Positions 8,842-18,572 of a DNA stretch of 35,828 nucleotides are shown one piece after another. The notes beneath the pieces are model-generated. The model was not told the origin of the DNA. It made no database searches and saw nothing but the letters and a program-made list of their open reading frames with translations. Location: positions 1 to 35,828 of the forward strand of contig JANXOM010000351.1 of NCBI GenBank assembly GCA_025353585.1, read 5' to 3'. The stretch's first letter is position 1; each line of letters opens with the position of its first letter. A program made the translations under genes and the position numbers. Source of the DNA: Deltaproteobacteria bacterium. GTDB lineage: Bacteria > Myxococcota_A > Polyangia > Haliangiales > Haliangiaceae.

Positions 8842-9522
8842 CTATTCCCCTCTCACGACAAAGCCGAGCGATGCCGAGAACGCCGGTCCGGCGAAGCCGA
8901 CCCCCAGGCTACCTTCGGGATCGAACGGGTACACGAGTCCAACTTGCGGCTGGAGCCGGAGCCACGGGCAGACGCGAATCCCGACTCCGACGGCGATGCG
9001 CCCATAGATCACGTGGTCGTGACGAGTCTCGCCCGTGAAGGTCCGGGTGACGAAGCGGGCCACGAAGCCACCGATCGCGATCCATTCGTGGCCATGAACG
9101 CGGTAGCCCACCAGCGCGTCGCCGTGAAGCGAGGTGCTGTGCAGGTTCTCCGTTGGTTCGCCCTCGAACGAGACGGCCGGGTTCGCCGAGATCGAGACGC
9201 CGCCCTCGCGCGTGCGGGACCGGACGATCGCCACCTTGACGTCGGTCTGGACCCCGAGCGCCCAGAGCTTCGCGCCGAGCTCGAGCCGGTCACGGAGCCC
9301 GTAGCGGATCCCGGTCTCGAGGGCGGGCACGGCCTGGGTGCTGCGCGCTTCGGTGGCGTCGGCGACGGGATCGCGAATCGCCATCGCGCCGAGCCCGGTG
9401 ACCCACTGGAGATGACCCCGGTCGATGGTGCGGGCCGAGCCGACCGTCGTGAACGATGGGCACCCCGCGATGAGCGAGAGCGCCGCGATCACGAGCCCGC
9501 GTTCAAGCTGCCGTGAGCTCAT
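8842..9522 (-). CDS. Putative outer-membrane lipoprotein with barrel-like strands
   Basis: An exported protein of 226 residues. The N-terminus has a lipoprotein signal (LSLIAGC, lipidated C21). The rest alternates short hydrophobic strands with polar turns, for example LETGIRYGLRDRLELGAKLW, IAIGGFVARFV and YGRIAVGVGIRV. It ends with FSASLGFVVRGE, a pattern common in outer-membrane beta-barrels. I do not recognise a named family. The ATG lies inside the end of the GH5-like gene (20-base overlap), so the two are probably one transcript and translated in sequence. A pairing of a secreted glycosidase and an outer-membrane component hints at glycan processing, but nothing in the sequence proves that. 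Confidence 0.75.
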   Translation of the reverse strand: MSSRQLERGLVIAALSLIAGCPSFTTVGSARTIDRGHLQWVTGLGAMAIRDPVADATEARSTQAVPALETGIRYGLRDRLELGAKLWALGVQTDVKVAIVRSRTREGGVSISANPAVSFEGEPTENLHSTSLHGDALVGYRVHGHEWIAIGGFVARFVTRTFTGETRHDHVIYGRIAVGVGIRVCPWLRLQPQVGLVYPFDPEGSLGVGFAGPAFSASLGFVVRGE

Positions 9523-10780
9523 CGAGAAGTCCCTGCTCGAGCTGGCACCTGGAGGTCGCGATCGCGTCGAGAAGCGCGGCCAGCGCGCTCGCGGCCTCGG
9601 CCGGGGTCGGCCGCCGAGAGAGCTCCGGCGACACGAGGTACGTCAACAGCTCGCCCCACGCTGCGGGCGGCGTGAAGACCGCGGCGGCGGGATAACCCGT
9701 GATGACCCGCCGCTTGTACGTCCAGAGGGCCCAGCCGATGTGTTCGGTCTCCACGAGGTGGACCATCGCGTGCTGCCACTCGAGCGAGTTCTCGCCGAAC
9801 TCGCCGAGCCACAGCGGCAGGTGGTCGCGGTTCCGCAAGGCCACGTAGGGCGCGATGCTCGCCTCGTCGGTGGCGGTGAAGTATGCGTGAAACGAGTACA
9901 CCTGGTTCGGGTCGAGCGGAGCGGGAAACGCCGAGAAGTCGCGCGCCTGCTTGTCGCCTTCCGTGATCACGAGGTGGTCCGGATCGACTTGCCGGATCGC
10001 CGCGATGACCTCCGCGTAGATCGCTGGCAATGCGGTGGGCGAGACGTCGCCAGGGACGTCGGGCTCGTTCATGAGATCGTAGCCACCCACGGCGGCCGCG
10101 GATGCGAAGTGCGCGGCGAGCTGACGCCACACGCTGACCAGCTGGGCCTGGTTCGCCGTCGCGGTCGGGCCGTCGAACAGACGTGGTGTCACATCGTTCG
10201 ACGGCACGTCGGAGACCGAGGCCGCCTCGCTCTGCCCGCCCGGAGCGGTATGGAGGTCGAGGATCACGTACATGTCTTCCTGCGCGGCCCAGCGCACGGC
10301 GTCATCGAGGGGGGCGAGACCGCCGGCGAGGAGCGGAGCGTCGGGGCGAGCTGGGTCGCCGACCAGGGAGCGCCACTCGAAGGGCACCCGCACGCAGTTG
10401 AACCCGAGGCGATGGAGCTGCGCGAAGTCGTCCGCGGTGACATAGCCCGCGCGATAGGCGGACCAGAACGCGATGGCCGGGTCGGCGCCGACGAGGTTGG
10501 CGAGCCGCGCGCGGAGCTCGCTGGCCGACACGAGCAGGTTCAACGCGCCCTCGCCCAGGAGATACGCCTCGGGATGGAGCCAGGCGCCGAGGTTCTCGCA
10601 CCGCAGCTGGACTGGCTGACCGGTGCGGTCGACCAGCTGGTCGGCGGCGGCGTGCAGATACCGCGGTGACGGGACGCCCCCGCCGTCGGCGACGTCGATT
10701 CGCCACGGCGTGGGGCTCGAGCACGCGGGGAAGGCAAGCGCCACCGCGGCGAGGCTGGTAGTCACGAGCAACGGCCTCAT
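9503..10780 (-). CDS. Secreted glycoside hydrolase, GH5 (cellulase/endoglycoceramidase) type
   Basis: A 425-residue exported TIM-barrel hydrolase expected to cleave beta-linked glycans. The signal peptide ends near C20 (FPACSS), which is only a weak lipobox, so it may be lipidated or simply secreted. GH5 landmarks are visible in order: GFNCVRVPFEW (about 126-136), VILDLHTAPGGQSE (172-185), the acid/base glutamate E239 in YDLMNEPD, H298 in YSFHAY and the nucleophile E327 in WLGEFGE. The insert TPRLFDGPTATANQAQLVSVW resembles the family's aromatic-binding loop. The substrate is not predictable. It precedes the outer-membrane lipoprotein gene, which overlaps it by 20 bases. Confidence 0.9.
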   Translation of the reverse strand: MRPLLVTTSLAAVALAFPACSSPTPWRIDVADGGGVPSPRYLHAAADQLVDRTGQPVQLRCENLGAWLHPEAYLLGEGALNLLVSASELRARLANLVGADPAIAFWSAYRAGYVTADDFAQLHRLGFNCVRVPFEWRSLVGDPARPDAPLLAGGLAPLDDAVRWAAQEDMYVILDLHTAPGGQSEAASVSDVPSNDVTPRLFDGPTATANQAQLVSVWRQLAAHFASAAAVGGYDLMNEPDVPGDVSPTALPAIYAEVIAAIRQVDPDHLVITEGDKQARDFSAFPAPLDPNQVYSFHAYFTATDEASIAPYVALRNRDHLPLWLGEFGENSLEWQHAMVHLVETEHIGWALWTYKRRVITGYPAAAVFTPPAAWGELLTYLVSPELSRRPTPAEAASALAALLDAIATSRCQLEQGLLDELTAA

Positions 10781-10947
10781 CCTGGCCGCTGTTACAAGTT
10801 ACGAGCCAGTTCCAGCGCCTCCCCGGCGGGGCTTGCGGCGGCCTGTCTCCGAACACGACAGCCCGACCGTCGCAAAACGCGAATGTTCGGTCCGCGACGC
10901 CCGGCACGCCGGAGCCGCCGCGCCGGGCCGCCGCGTCCGACGACCCC
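10781..10947 (-). other. Intergenic spacer between hybrid kinase and GH5-like gene
   Basis: These 167 bases hold no credible gene. They include short self-complementary stretches (CCGGC-AC-GCCGG, and CCCC-GGC-GGGG) without a T-run, so they are not convincing intrinsic terminators. The 10-mer CGAATGTTCG occurs here and again near 30971. The GH5-like gene has only a weak AGG just before its ATG. Confidence 0.4.
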
Positions 10948-12819
10948 TCACGACGCGCGGTGCGTCCGCAGCAGCGCGGCCAGCGTCGTCTCCAGCGCGT
11001 CGAGGCGGAACGGCTTGGGCAAGTACGCGTCCGCGGCCACCGGGCCCCGGCGGTCGCGGTCGTAGCCGGAGCAGAGGATCACCGGCAGCGTGGGGTTCGT
11101 CGCGCGCAGCGCCGCGATCACCTCGCGGCCCGTCATGAGCGGCATCGTCATGTCGACGAGCACGGCGTCCACCGGCTGGGCCGCCACGATCGCGAGCGCC
11201 TCGGGGCCGTCGCTCGCGGTGAGCACCACGTAGCCGAGGTCCTCCACCATCCGCGCCACCACCTCGCGCACCAGCTCCTCGTCATCGACGACGAGCACGC
11301 ACCGCGCCTGCACCACCTTCGAGGCCGAGCCCGCGGCCAGGTCCTCCTCGGGCACCGCCGCTGGCCACAGCACCTGGAACCGCGCGCCGGCGCCGGGCTC
11401 GCTCGCGACCCGCAGACCGCCGCCGTGCGAGCGCACGATGCCCATCACCGCGGCGAGGCCGAGGCCATGGCCCGCGTCCTTCGTGGTGAAGAACGGCTCG
11501 AAGATCCGGCGGCGGGTGGCGGCGTCGATGCCGGGGCCGTCGTCCGCGACCTCGAGCATCACGTACGCCCCCGCCACCGCGGTGAGCGCGTCGTCGGGGT
11601 CGGCGACGCCGTCGAGCGTGATGGCCCGCGCGGAGATCGCGATGGCCCCGCCGCGCTCGCCGATCGCCTCGCGCGCGTTGCCGATCAGGTTCAGCACGGC
11701 CTGGCGCACGGCCGTCGGATCCGCCCGCAGCTCGAGCGTCTCGGGGATGTCCACGCGCGCGCTGACGTTGTCCGGCATCGTGGGCGCCGCGATCCGCAAG
11801 AGCTCCTCGACGAGCGGCCCGGGCGCGACCGCCACCGTCGAGCCGGCGCCGCGCTTGCCCGCGTACGCGAGCAGCTGGTCCGTCAGCTCCGCCGCGCGCA
11901 GCGACGCATCGCGAACGTTGTCGAGGTAGTGGCGGCCGGGAGTGCCCGACGGGATGTCGCGCAGCGCGAGATCCGCGTTGCCGAGGATCGCCACCAGCAG
12001 GTTGTTGAAGTCGTGCGCGAGCCCGCCCGCGAGCACGCCGAGGCTCTCCGCGCGCTGCGCATCCACCATGCGCCGCTCGAGGAGCCGCGCCGCCGTGACA
12101 TCGACGCCCGTCCCGATCGCGCCGACGATCTCGCCACCGACCCGATAGGGCCCGATGGTCGTCTCCATGATCCGCCCCTTGTACTCGCTCGTGTACTTCA
12201 CGAGCTCGCCGGCCAGCGCGCGGCGGTGCGGCGGCAGCGGATCTCGCGCCTCGGGGTCGGCGTCCCGGATCACGTGCAGGGGGCGGCGGGCCTCCGGCGG
12301 CGGCTCCACGCCCACGATCTGCTTCACGGCTCCGCCCGTGCGATAGACGACCAGGTCGCGGTCGACGACCCAGTACATCGCCGGCATCTGCTTGACCACG
12401 AGGTCGAGCGTCGCCGCCGTGCGCCCGAGCTCCTCGTGCTGGCGGCGGAGCTGCTCGGCCGCCGCGACGGTGTTCGTCGCATCGAGCACCGAGCCCTCGC
12501 ACTGCACGCCATGCTCGTCCTCGATGACATGGGCCCACACCGCGACCGTGATCGGCGTGCCATCGGCGCGCTTCCACACCAGGTGCACGCCGTCCATCAC
12601 GCTGCCCGGCGTGTAGAGCGCGACGTTCTTCGCGCGATCCGCGGCATCGACGTAGATGTCGCGATCGAGGTTCTGCTCGCACAGCGCCGCCGCGCTCGCG
12701 TAGCCGAGGATGCGCGCGAGCGCCGGGTTCGCGTAGAGCAGGCGCCCGTCCTTGTGAGAACGGAAGAGCCCGATCGGCGCGCGATCGAAGATGCGAGTCA
12801 GTGAATCCCCTGTCGCCAC
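10948..12819 (-). CDS. Soluble PAS-PAS histidine kinase with C-terminal receiver (hybrid kinase)
   Basis: A 623-residue cytosolic hybrid sensor with no membrane helix. The first PAS domain spans about 6-118 (IFDRAPIGLFR, NPALARILGY) and the second about 135-245 (LDLVVKQMPAMYWVVDRD). The kinase core carries phospho-accepting H269 in GLAHDFNNLLVAILG, N box NLIGNAREAI (377-386), DDGPGI and GHGLGLAAV. The receiver (about 505-618) has DD at 512-513, phosphorylation site D556 in AVLVDMTMP and K602 in LPKPF. The GTG start was chosen because AAGGAGG lies 6 bases upstream and the first PAS begins immediately. The output is unknown; no DNA-binding domain is attached. The HDFNNLL box and order match the kinase at 33601-35112, so the two are paralogous in type. 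Confidence 0.93.
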   Translation of the reverse strand: MATGDSLTRIFDRAPIGLFRSHKDGRLLYANPALARILGYASAAALCEQNLDRDIYVDAADRAKNVALYTPGSVMDGVHLVWKRADGTPITVAVWAHVIEDEHGVQCEGSVLDATNTVAAAEQLRRQHEELGRTAATLDLVVKQMPAMYWVVDRDLVVYRTGGAVKQIVGVEPPPEARRPLHVIRDADPEARDPLPPHRRALAGELVKYTSEYKGRIMETTIGPYRVGGEIVGAIGTGVDVTAARLLERRMVDAQRAESLGVLAGGLAHDFNNLLVAILGNADLALRDIPSGTPGRHYLDNVRDASLRAAELTDQLLAYAGKRGAGSTVAVAPGPLVEELLRIAAPTMPDNVSARVDIPETLELRADPTAVRQAVLNLIGNAREAIGERGGAIAISARAITLDGVADPDDALTAVAGAYVMLEVADDGPGIDAATRRRIFEPFFTTKDAGHGLGLAAVMGIVRSHGGGLRVASEPGAGARFQVLWPAAVPEEDLAAGSASKVVQARCVLVVDDEELVREVVARMVEDLGYVVLTASDGPEALAIVAAQPVDAVLVDMTMPLMTGREVIAALRATNPTLPVILCSGYDRDRRGPVAADAYLPKPFRLDALETTLAALLRTHRAS

Positions 12820-12835
12820 CGCGGCCCTCCTTATA
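12820..12835 (-). promoter_or_regulatory. Strong Shine-Dalgarno, overlapping a TATAAG hexamer
   Basis: On the minus strand AAGGAGG (12832 to 12826) stands 6 bases before the GTG at 12819, the clearest ribosome binding site in the window; it fixes this start. TATAAG (12835 to 12830) overlaps it and also resembles a -10 box, so a short-leader transcript is an alternative reading. Confidence 0.6.
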
Positions 12836-12854
12836 CAGGTATCGACCACGACGG

Positions 12855-13988
12855 CTAGAGCAAGAGGGCGTCCTGCGCGTCCTCGACTTGCCCGAACGCA
12901 CCCGCGCGCCAGCGCGCGAGTGAGGACTTCCCGGCCAGCAAGTGGTCGGTCTCCTCCAGCACGGCCTTCAGGTCTACCAACCAGCAGTAGGGATCCGCCG
13001 CGGCGCGCTGGCCCACCTCCGGTGGTAGCTCGACCGGCGGCATCCACGCCGCCATCTTGTGGCTGACGCCCGCGACCAGGGCGCGCGTCGCCACGTTCGC
13101 GAGGCGGCTCCCGAGCAGGCGGTCCATTGCCGATGGCCGCCCTCCTCGCACCACGTGCCCGAGCACCGTGACCCGGATCTCGATGCCGGCCGGGTCGGCG
13201 TTGGCCGTCGTCGCCCGCAGCCGCTCGTCGACCGCGGCCTTGAGCCGCTCCACCGGCACGGACACGCCCTCCGCCTTGATGATGATGACGCGCCGGCCCC
13301 GCCGCGTCTTCGCGCGCTGGCGGACCGCGATCACCGTGCTCACGATCTGCTCGACGACGTCCGCCTCCGTCTTGCCCGCCTCGGGGAACAGCGCGAGATC
13401 CGCGCCGACCGCGATCGCGGAGGTCATGGCGAGGTAGCCGCAGTCGCGGCCCATGACCTCGATGATGAACGTGCGGTCGTGGGCCGTCGCCGTGTCCGCG
13501 ATCTTGTCGCACGCCTCGACGATCGTGTTCATCGCCGTGTCGACGCCGATCGAGAGCCCCGTCAGCGCGAGGTCGTTGTCGATCGACGCCGGGATCCCGA
13601 CCACCTTGAGCCCCGCGCCGGTGCCGATCTCCATCGGATCGGCGAGGTGCAGCGCGCCGGTCAGCGATCCGTTGCCGCCGACGACGATCAGCCCGTCGAT
13701 GCCGCGCTTCGCGAGGATCGCGCGCGCCTGATCGCGGACCGTACGGATGTGGAATTCCTTGCAGCGCGCCGACCCGAGGATCGTGCCGCCCTCGCGCAAG
13801 ATGCCCGCGATCTCGCCCGGCTCGAGCGAGACGAACGCGTCGTCGAGCAGGCCGCGATAGCCGCGCTCGATGCCCAGCACCTCGGCGCCCAGCGAGCGTC
13901 CGACGAGCGTGGCGGCGCGGATGGCGGCGTTCATACCCGGGGCATCCCCGCCGCTCGTGAGGATCGCGATGCGCTTGCAGCCAGCCAT
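12855..13988 (-). CDS. pfkA: 6-phosphofructokinase (PfkA family)
   Basis: Glycolytic enzyme that phosphorylates fructose 6-phosphate; 377 residues, longer than the about 320 of E. coli PfkA. Family motifs run in order: LTSGGDAPGMNAAIR at the N-terminus, GGTILGSAR, IVVGGNGSLTGA, PASIDNDL with the catalytic aspartate region, EVMGRDCGYLA, KAEGVSVP and TVLGHVVRGG. The small residue before SIDND (Ala, where pyrophosphate enzymes usually carry Lys) and Gly in GGNG point to ATP rather than pyrophosphate as donor. The Asp of the usual GGDGS magnesium-binding loop is Asn here, which is worth noting. The last about 45 residues are an extra C-terminal tail. It starts 44 bases from the divergent enoyl-CoA hydratase gene. 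Confidence 0.93.
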   Translation of the reverse strand: MAGCKRIAILTSGGDAPGMNAAIRAATLVGRSLGAEVLGIERGYRGLLDDAFVSLEPGEIAGILREGGTILGSARCKEFHIRTVRDQARAILAKRGIDGLIVVGGNGSLTGALHLADPMEIGTGAGLKVVGIPASIDNDLALTGLSIGVDTAMNTIVEACDKIADTATAHDRTFIIEVMGRDCGYLAMTSAIAVGADLALFPEAGKTEADVVEQIVSTVIAVRQRAKTRRGRRVIIIKAEGVSVPVERLKAAVDERLRATTANADPAGIEIRVTVLGHVVRGGRPSAMDRLLGSRLANVATRALVAGVSHKMAAWMPPVELPPEVGQRAAADPYCWLVDLKAVLEETDHLLAGKSSLARWRAGAFGQVEDAQDALLL

Positions 13989-14032
13989 ATCTCACGATGG
14001 TACCCCGGCTTTTGCGGCTACACTGCGGGCCG
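13989..14032. promoter_or_regulatory. Compact divergent promoter region (pfkA / enoyl-CoA hydratase)
   Basis: Both genes start from this 44-base gap. For pfkA the minus strand shows TACCAT (14002 to 13997), 8 bases before the ATG. For the hydratase the plus strand shows TACACT (14019-14024), also 8 bases before its ATG. The -35 position of each would fall on the -10 of the other, so the two promoters may compete. No ribosome binding site is apparent for either gene. Confidence 0.45.
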
Positions 14033-14791
14033 ATGCTGCGCACCGAACGCGACGGGCCGGTCGTCATCGTGACGCTCGATCGCGCGTCCGCCCGCAACGC
14101 CGTGGACCGCGCGCACGCCGAAGAGCTCGCGGCCGCGTTCCGCGCGTTCGACGCCGACGCCGAGGCGCGCGTCGCCGTCCTCCACGGCGACCACGGGACG
14201 TTCTGCGCGGGCGCGGATCTCAAGGCGTTCGCGACCGGGCAAGGCAACCGCGTCGCCCCCGACGGCGACGGCCCGATGGGGCCGACGCGCATGCTCCTCG
14301 GGAAGCCCGTCATCGCCGCGATCGCGGGGCACGCCGTCGCGGGCGGCCTCGAGCTCGCGCTGTGGTGCGACCTCCGTATCGCCGAGGCCGACGCGATCCT
14401 CGGCGTGTTCTGCCGGCGCTTCGGCGTGCCGCTGGTCGACGGGGGCACGATCCGCCTGCCGCGGCTGATCGGCCTGTCCCGCGCGCTCGATCTGATCCTC
14501 ACCGGCCGCGCCGTGGGCGCGGACGAGGCGCTCGCGATGGGCCTCGTGAATCGCGTCGTGCCAGCGGGCCAGGCGCGCGGGGCCGCGGTGGCGCTCGCGC
14601 ACGAGCTCGCCGCGCTGCCGCAGGCCGCGCTCCTCGCCGACCGGGCCTCCGCCTACGCGCAACACGATCTCGATCTCCCGACCGCGCTCGCGACCGAGCT
14701 CCGGCTCGGCTCGGCCGCGCTGGCGGAAGGCCTCGCGGGCGCGGGCAAGTTCGCCGCGGGCGCGGGCCGCCACGGGAGCAAGACCTCGTGA
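14033..14791 (+). CDS. Enoyl-CoA hydratase/isomerase (crotonase) family protein
   Basis: A crotonase-fold enzyme acting on acyl-CoA thioesters, 252 residues from ATG 14033. The oxyanion-hole motifs are visible: GTFCAGADLKAFA for the first and AIAGHAVAGGLELALWCDLR for the second. The substrate face continues with GVFCRRFGVPLVDGGTIRLP and the C-terminal helices LTGRAVGADEALAMGLVNRV. The family covers hydratases, isomerases and dehalogenases, so the exact reaction is open. The second loop has a Gly-Leu-Glu (GGLEL) and an aspartate later in VDGG. An upstream GTG at 13997 would cut into the divergent promoter and is less likely. The stop overlaps the GTG of the following lipoprotein gene as GTGA. 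Confidence 0.92.
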   Translation: MLRTERDGPVVIVTLDRASARNAVDRAHAEELAAAFRAFDADAEARVAVLHGDHGTFCAGADLKAFATGQGNRVAPDGDGPMGPTRMLLGKPVIAAIAGHAVAGGLELALWCDLRIAEADAILGVFCRRFGVPLVDGGTIRLPRLIGLSRALDLILTGRAVGADEALAMGLVNRVVPAGQARGAAVALAHELAALPQAALLADRASAYAQHDLDLPTALATELRLGSAALAEGLAGAGKFAAGAGRHGSKTS

Positions 14792-15099
14792 AGAGCGTGG
14801 CCGTCGCCCTCGCGCTCGCCGCCGCGCTCACGGGCTGCATCGTCAAGAACATCGTCCGCGGCGAGACGCAGCGCCTCACCGGCACGTGCGACGGCGCGTG
14901 CGATCACTACGTCGGCTGCAAGCCCGGTCACCTGCCCGCGGACGCGCAGCGCTGCCGCACCGAGTGCCCCGAGGTCTTCACCGACAGCGACTCGCTGATG
15001 CTGTTCGAGAGCCTGTCGTGCCAGGACGCCGTGGAGTTCGTCGACGGGACGAAGTCCGCGACGGCGCGCAGCTCCCCGATGCCTCAGCAGCCGTCGTAG
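14788..15099 (+). CDS. Small cysteine-rich lipoprotein
   Basis: A predicted exported lipoprotein of 103 residues from a GTG that overlaps the hydratase stop. Residues 1-17 form a signal with lipobox ALTGC (C17). The mature part has six further cysteines, in the pattern C-x3-C-x5-C, then QRC, TEC and LSC. This suggests up to three disulfides in the periplasm or on the surface. I do not recognise a family. The C-terminal 16 bases overlap the end of the convergent GH114-type gene. Co-transcription with an acyl-CoA enzyme does not suggest a function. Confidence 0.75.
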   Translation: MKSVAVALALAAALTGCIVKNIVRGETQRLTGTCDGACDHYVGCKPGHLPADAQRCRTECPEVFTDSDSLMLFESLSCQDAVEFVDGTKSATARSSPMPQQPS

Positions 15100-15917
15100 A
15101 CATAGCCGGTGTCGGTCGGGGTGACGAGATCGAGGTCGCGCAGGACGATCGACAGCTCGGGGTACGCGCTGCAGCCGGTCGTGAAGTCCTGCCGGCGGTA
15201 CTCGATGACGAGCACGTGGTCGCCGTACCCGGCGCGGTACGTGTCGCACTCGCTGTAGCGGTCGCATTCCTCGCTGACGACGAAGTCCGCGCCGAGCTCG
15301 GCCTTGCGCGCGACGAGCTCGGACGAGTTCTTCTGCGCGAGCGCGAGGCCCTCGCCGTGCGTGACGTCCGCGATCGCGTGCAGCATCAGCACGGCCTCGT
15401 CCTCGGTGAGCAGGCCCGTCGAGCGCGCGTACGAGTCGAGGTTGTCGATCTCGATCGCGTCGAAGCCGGCAGTGTGGCAGCCGGTCAGCCACGGCCTCTC
15501 GACGGCGAGCACGGCCGCGCGCTTCTCCGGCGTGGAGATGTCGATCAGCATCTCGTTCCACTCGGTGTCGATGATCGGCGCGCCGCCCGCATCGCGCAGG
15601 ATGAGATCCGGATGATCCGTCATCCACATCGCGGCCTCCTCGGGCTGGATCTGGAACCCGTTGACGTAGCAGATGTTGTAGAGCCCCGGCGCAGTCGCCG
15701 CGTTGCGGTCGCGCGAGACGATCTGCACGCCGGTCGGCGGCGTGTACGCCCCGCCGAGCTGGTAGTCGAGCTTGCCGCCGACGGGCGGGAGCGCGGCGAG
15801 GCTGGCGCCGCCGCTGCCCGTGTCCGCGCCCGCCGCCGCGTCGACATCCGTCTCGCCCGTGCCGCTTCCGCCGCAGCCGGCGAGCACGACCGCCGCACCA
15901 AACATCCACGGGCGCAT
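15084..15917 (-). CDS. Secreted GH114-type glycosidase (endo-alpha-1,4-polygalactosaminidase family), lipoprotein
   Basis: A 277-residue exported protein. Lipobox VLAGC gives lipidated C15, followed by a Gly/Ala/Asp linker to about residue 42. The domain carries the order of motifs I associate with GH114: KLDYQLGGAYTPP, ICYVNGFQIQPEE, DLILRDAGGAPIIDTEW, MLIDISTPEKRA, GFDAIEIDNLDSYAR and GLALAQKNSSELV. Conserved acidic residues in DAIEIDNLD and later EEC lie where catalytic acids are expected in this TIM-barrel family. Several cysteines (Y-E-C-D, TGC, final DGC) may form disulfides. Family members cleave galactosamine-rich polymers, so degradation of biofilm or fungal glycans is plausible. It is divergent from the helicase gene. 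Confidence 0.88.
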   Translation of the reverse strand: MRPWMFGAAVVLAGCGGSGTGETDVDAAAGADTGSGGASLAALPPVGGKLDYQLGGAYTPPTGVQIVSRDRNAATAPGLYNICYVNGFQIQPEEAAMWMTDHPDLILRDAGGAPIIDTEWNEMLIDISTPEKRAAVLAVERPWLTGCHTAGFDAIEIDNLDSYARSTGLLTEDEAVLMLHAIADVTHGEGLALAQKNSSELVARKAELGADFVVSEECDRYSECDTYRAGYGDHVLVIEYRRQDFTTGCSAYPELSIVLRDLDLVTPTDTGYVYDGC

Positions 15918-15975
15918 GCCACCAGTGTATCAGGCCTTGGTCGGCGTCATGGTCGCCGCGTAGGATGCGCCCGTC
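15918..15975. promoter_or_regulatory. Divergent promoter region (GH114-type gene / recD2)
   Basis: For the glycosidase the minus strand has TACACT (15929 to 15924) 6 bases before the ATG. For the helicase the plus strand has TAGGAT (15961-15966) 9 bases before the ATG, with TTGGTC at 15937-15942 as a weak -35 at an 18-base spacing. No Shine-Dalgarno is visible on either side. Confidence 0.45.
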
Positions 15976-18181
<2,206 letters not shown>

Positions 18182-18192
<11 letters not shown>

Positions 18193-18553
18193 CGACACCG
18201 AGACGTTCACGGCCCTGTGGCAGACCAGCGACCGCGCGCGGCACCAGTACGGGGCGGGGGCGCTCTCGCAGGTCCAGATCCTGACCCAGCGGAACTACGA
18301 GCTGACCACGCTCGTCACGACGCTCGTGGATCTGCTCGCGACCACGGGCGCCATCGACCCCGCGGTGCTGATCGAGCTCGTCGACAGCCAGCTCGGCGAT
18401 CCGCCGATCGCAGCCGTGCCCGCTGCCGCCACGCCGGTGGTTGGCCACGGCCCGATGATCCATTGCGCGCGCTGCGGCAAGGACGTCCCGCAGACCACCG
18501 CCGAGATGATGCCGGGCGGGCTCATGTGCGGTCCGTGCTCGGTCGCCGCCTGA
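18182..18553 (+). CDS. Small protein with C-terminal zinc ribbon
   Basis: A 123-residue cytosolic protein of unknown function. Residues 25-70 are predicted helical ([20 protein letters not shown]). A Pro/Ala linker (about 73-90) leads to a four-cysteine ribbon, CARC at 95-98 and CGPC at 116-119, likely binding zinc. The ATG lies 11 bases inside the recD2 3' end, so translation is probably coupled. A similar combination of helical region plus short ribbon occurs in many uncharacterised proteins; I cannot name a family. The ABC transporter gene begins 19 bases after it. Confidence 0.8.
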
Positions 18554-18572
18554 CCTGCGGGAGCCCTGCTCC

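Noticed and set aside
13997..14032. Upstream GTG start for the enoyl-CoA hydratase.
   Set aside because: It would place coding sequence over the divergent promoter region and adds residues not seen in the family; ATG 14033 is better.
10948..14502. A single very long minus-strand frame spanning the hybrid kinase and the phosphofructokinase region.
   Set aside because: Upstream of 12819 it is the shadow of phosphofructokinase and the hydratase. The true start is fixed by the AAGGAGG site and the first PAS domain.
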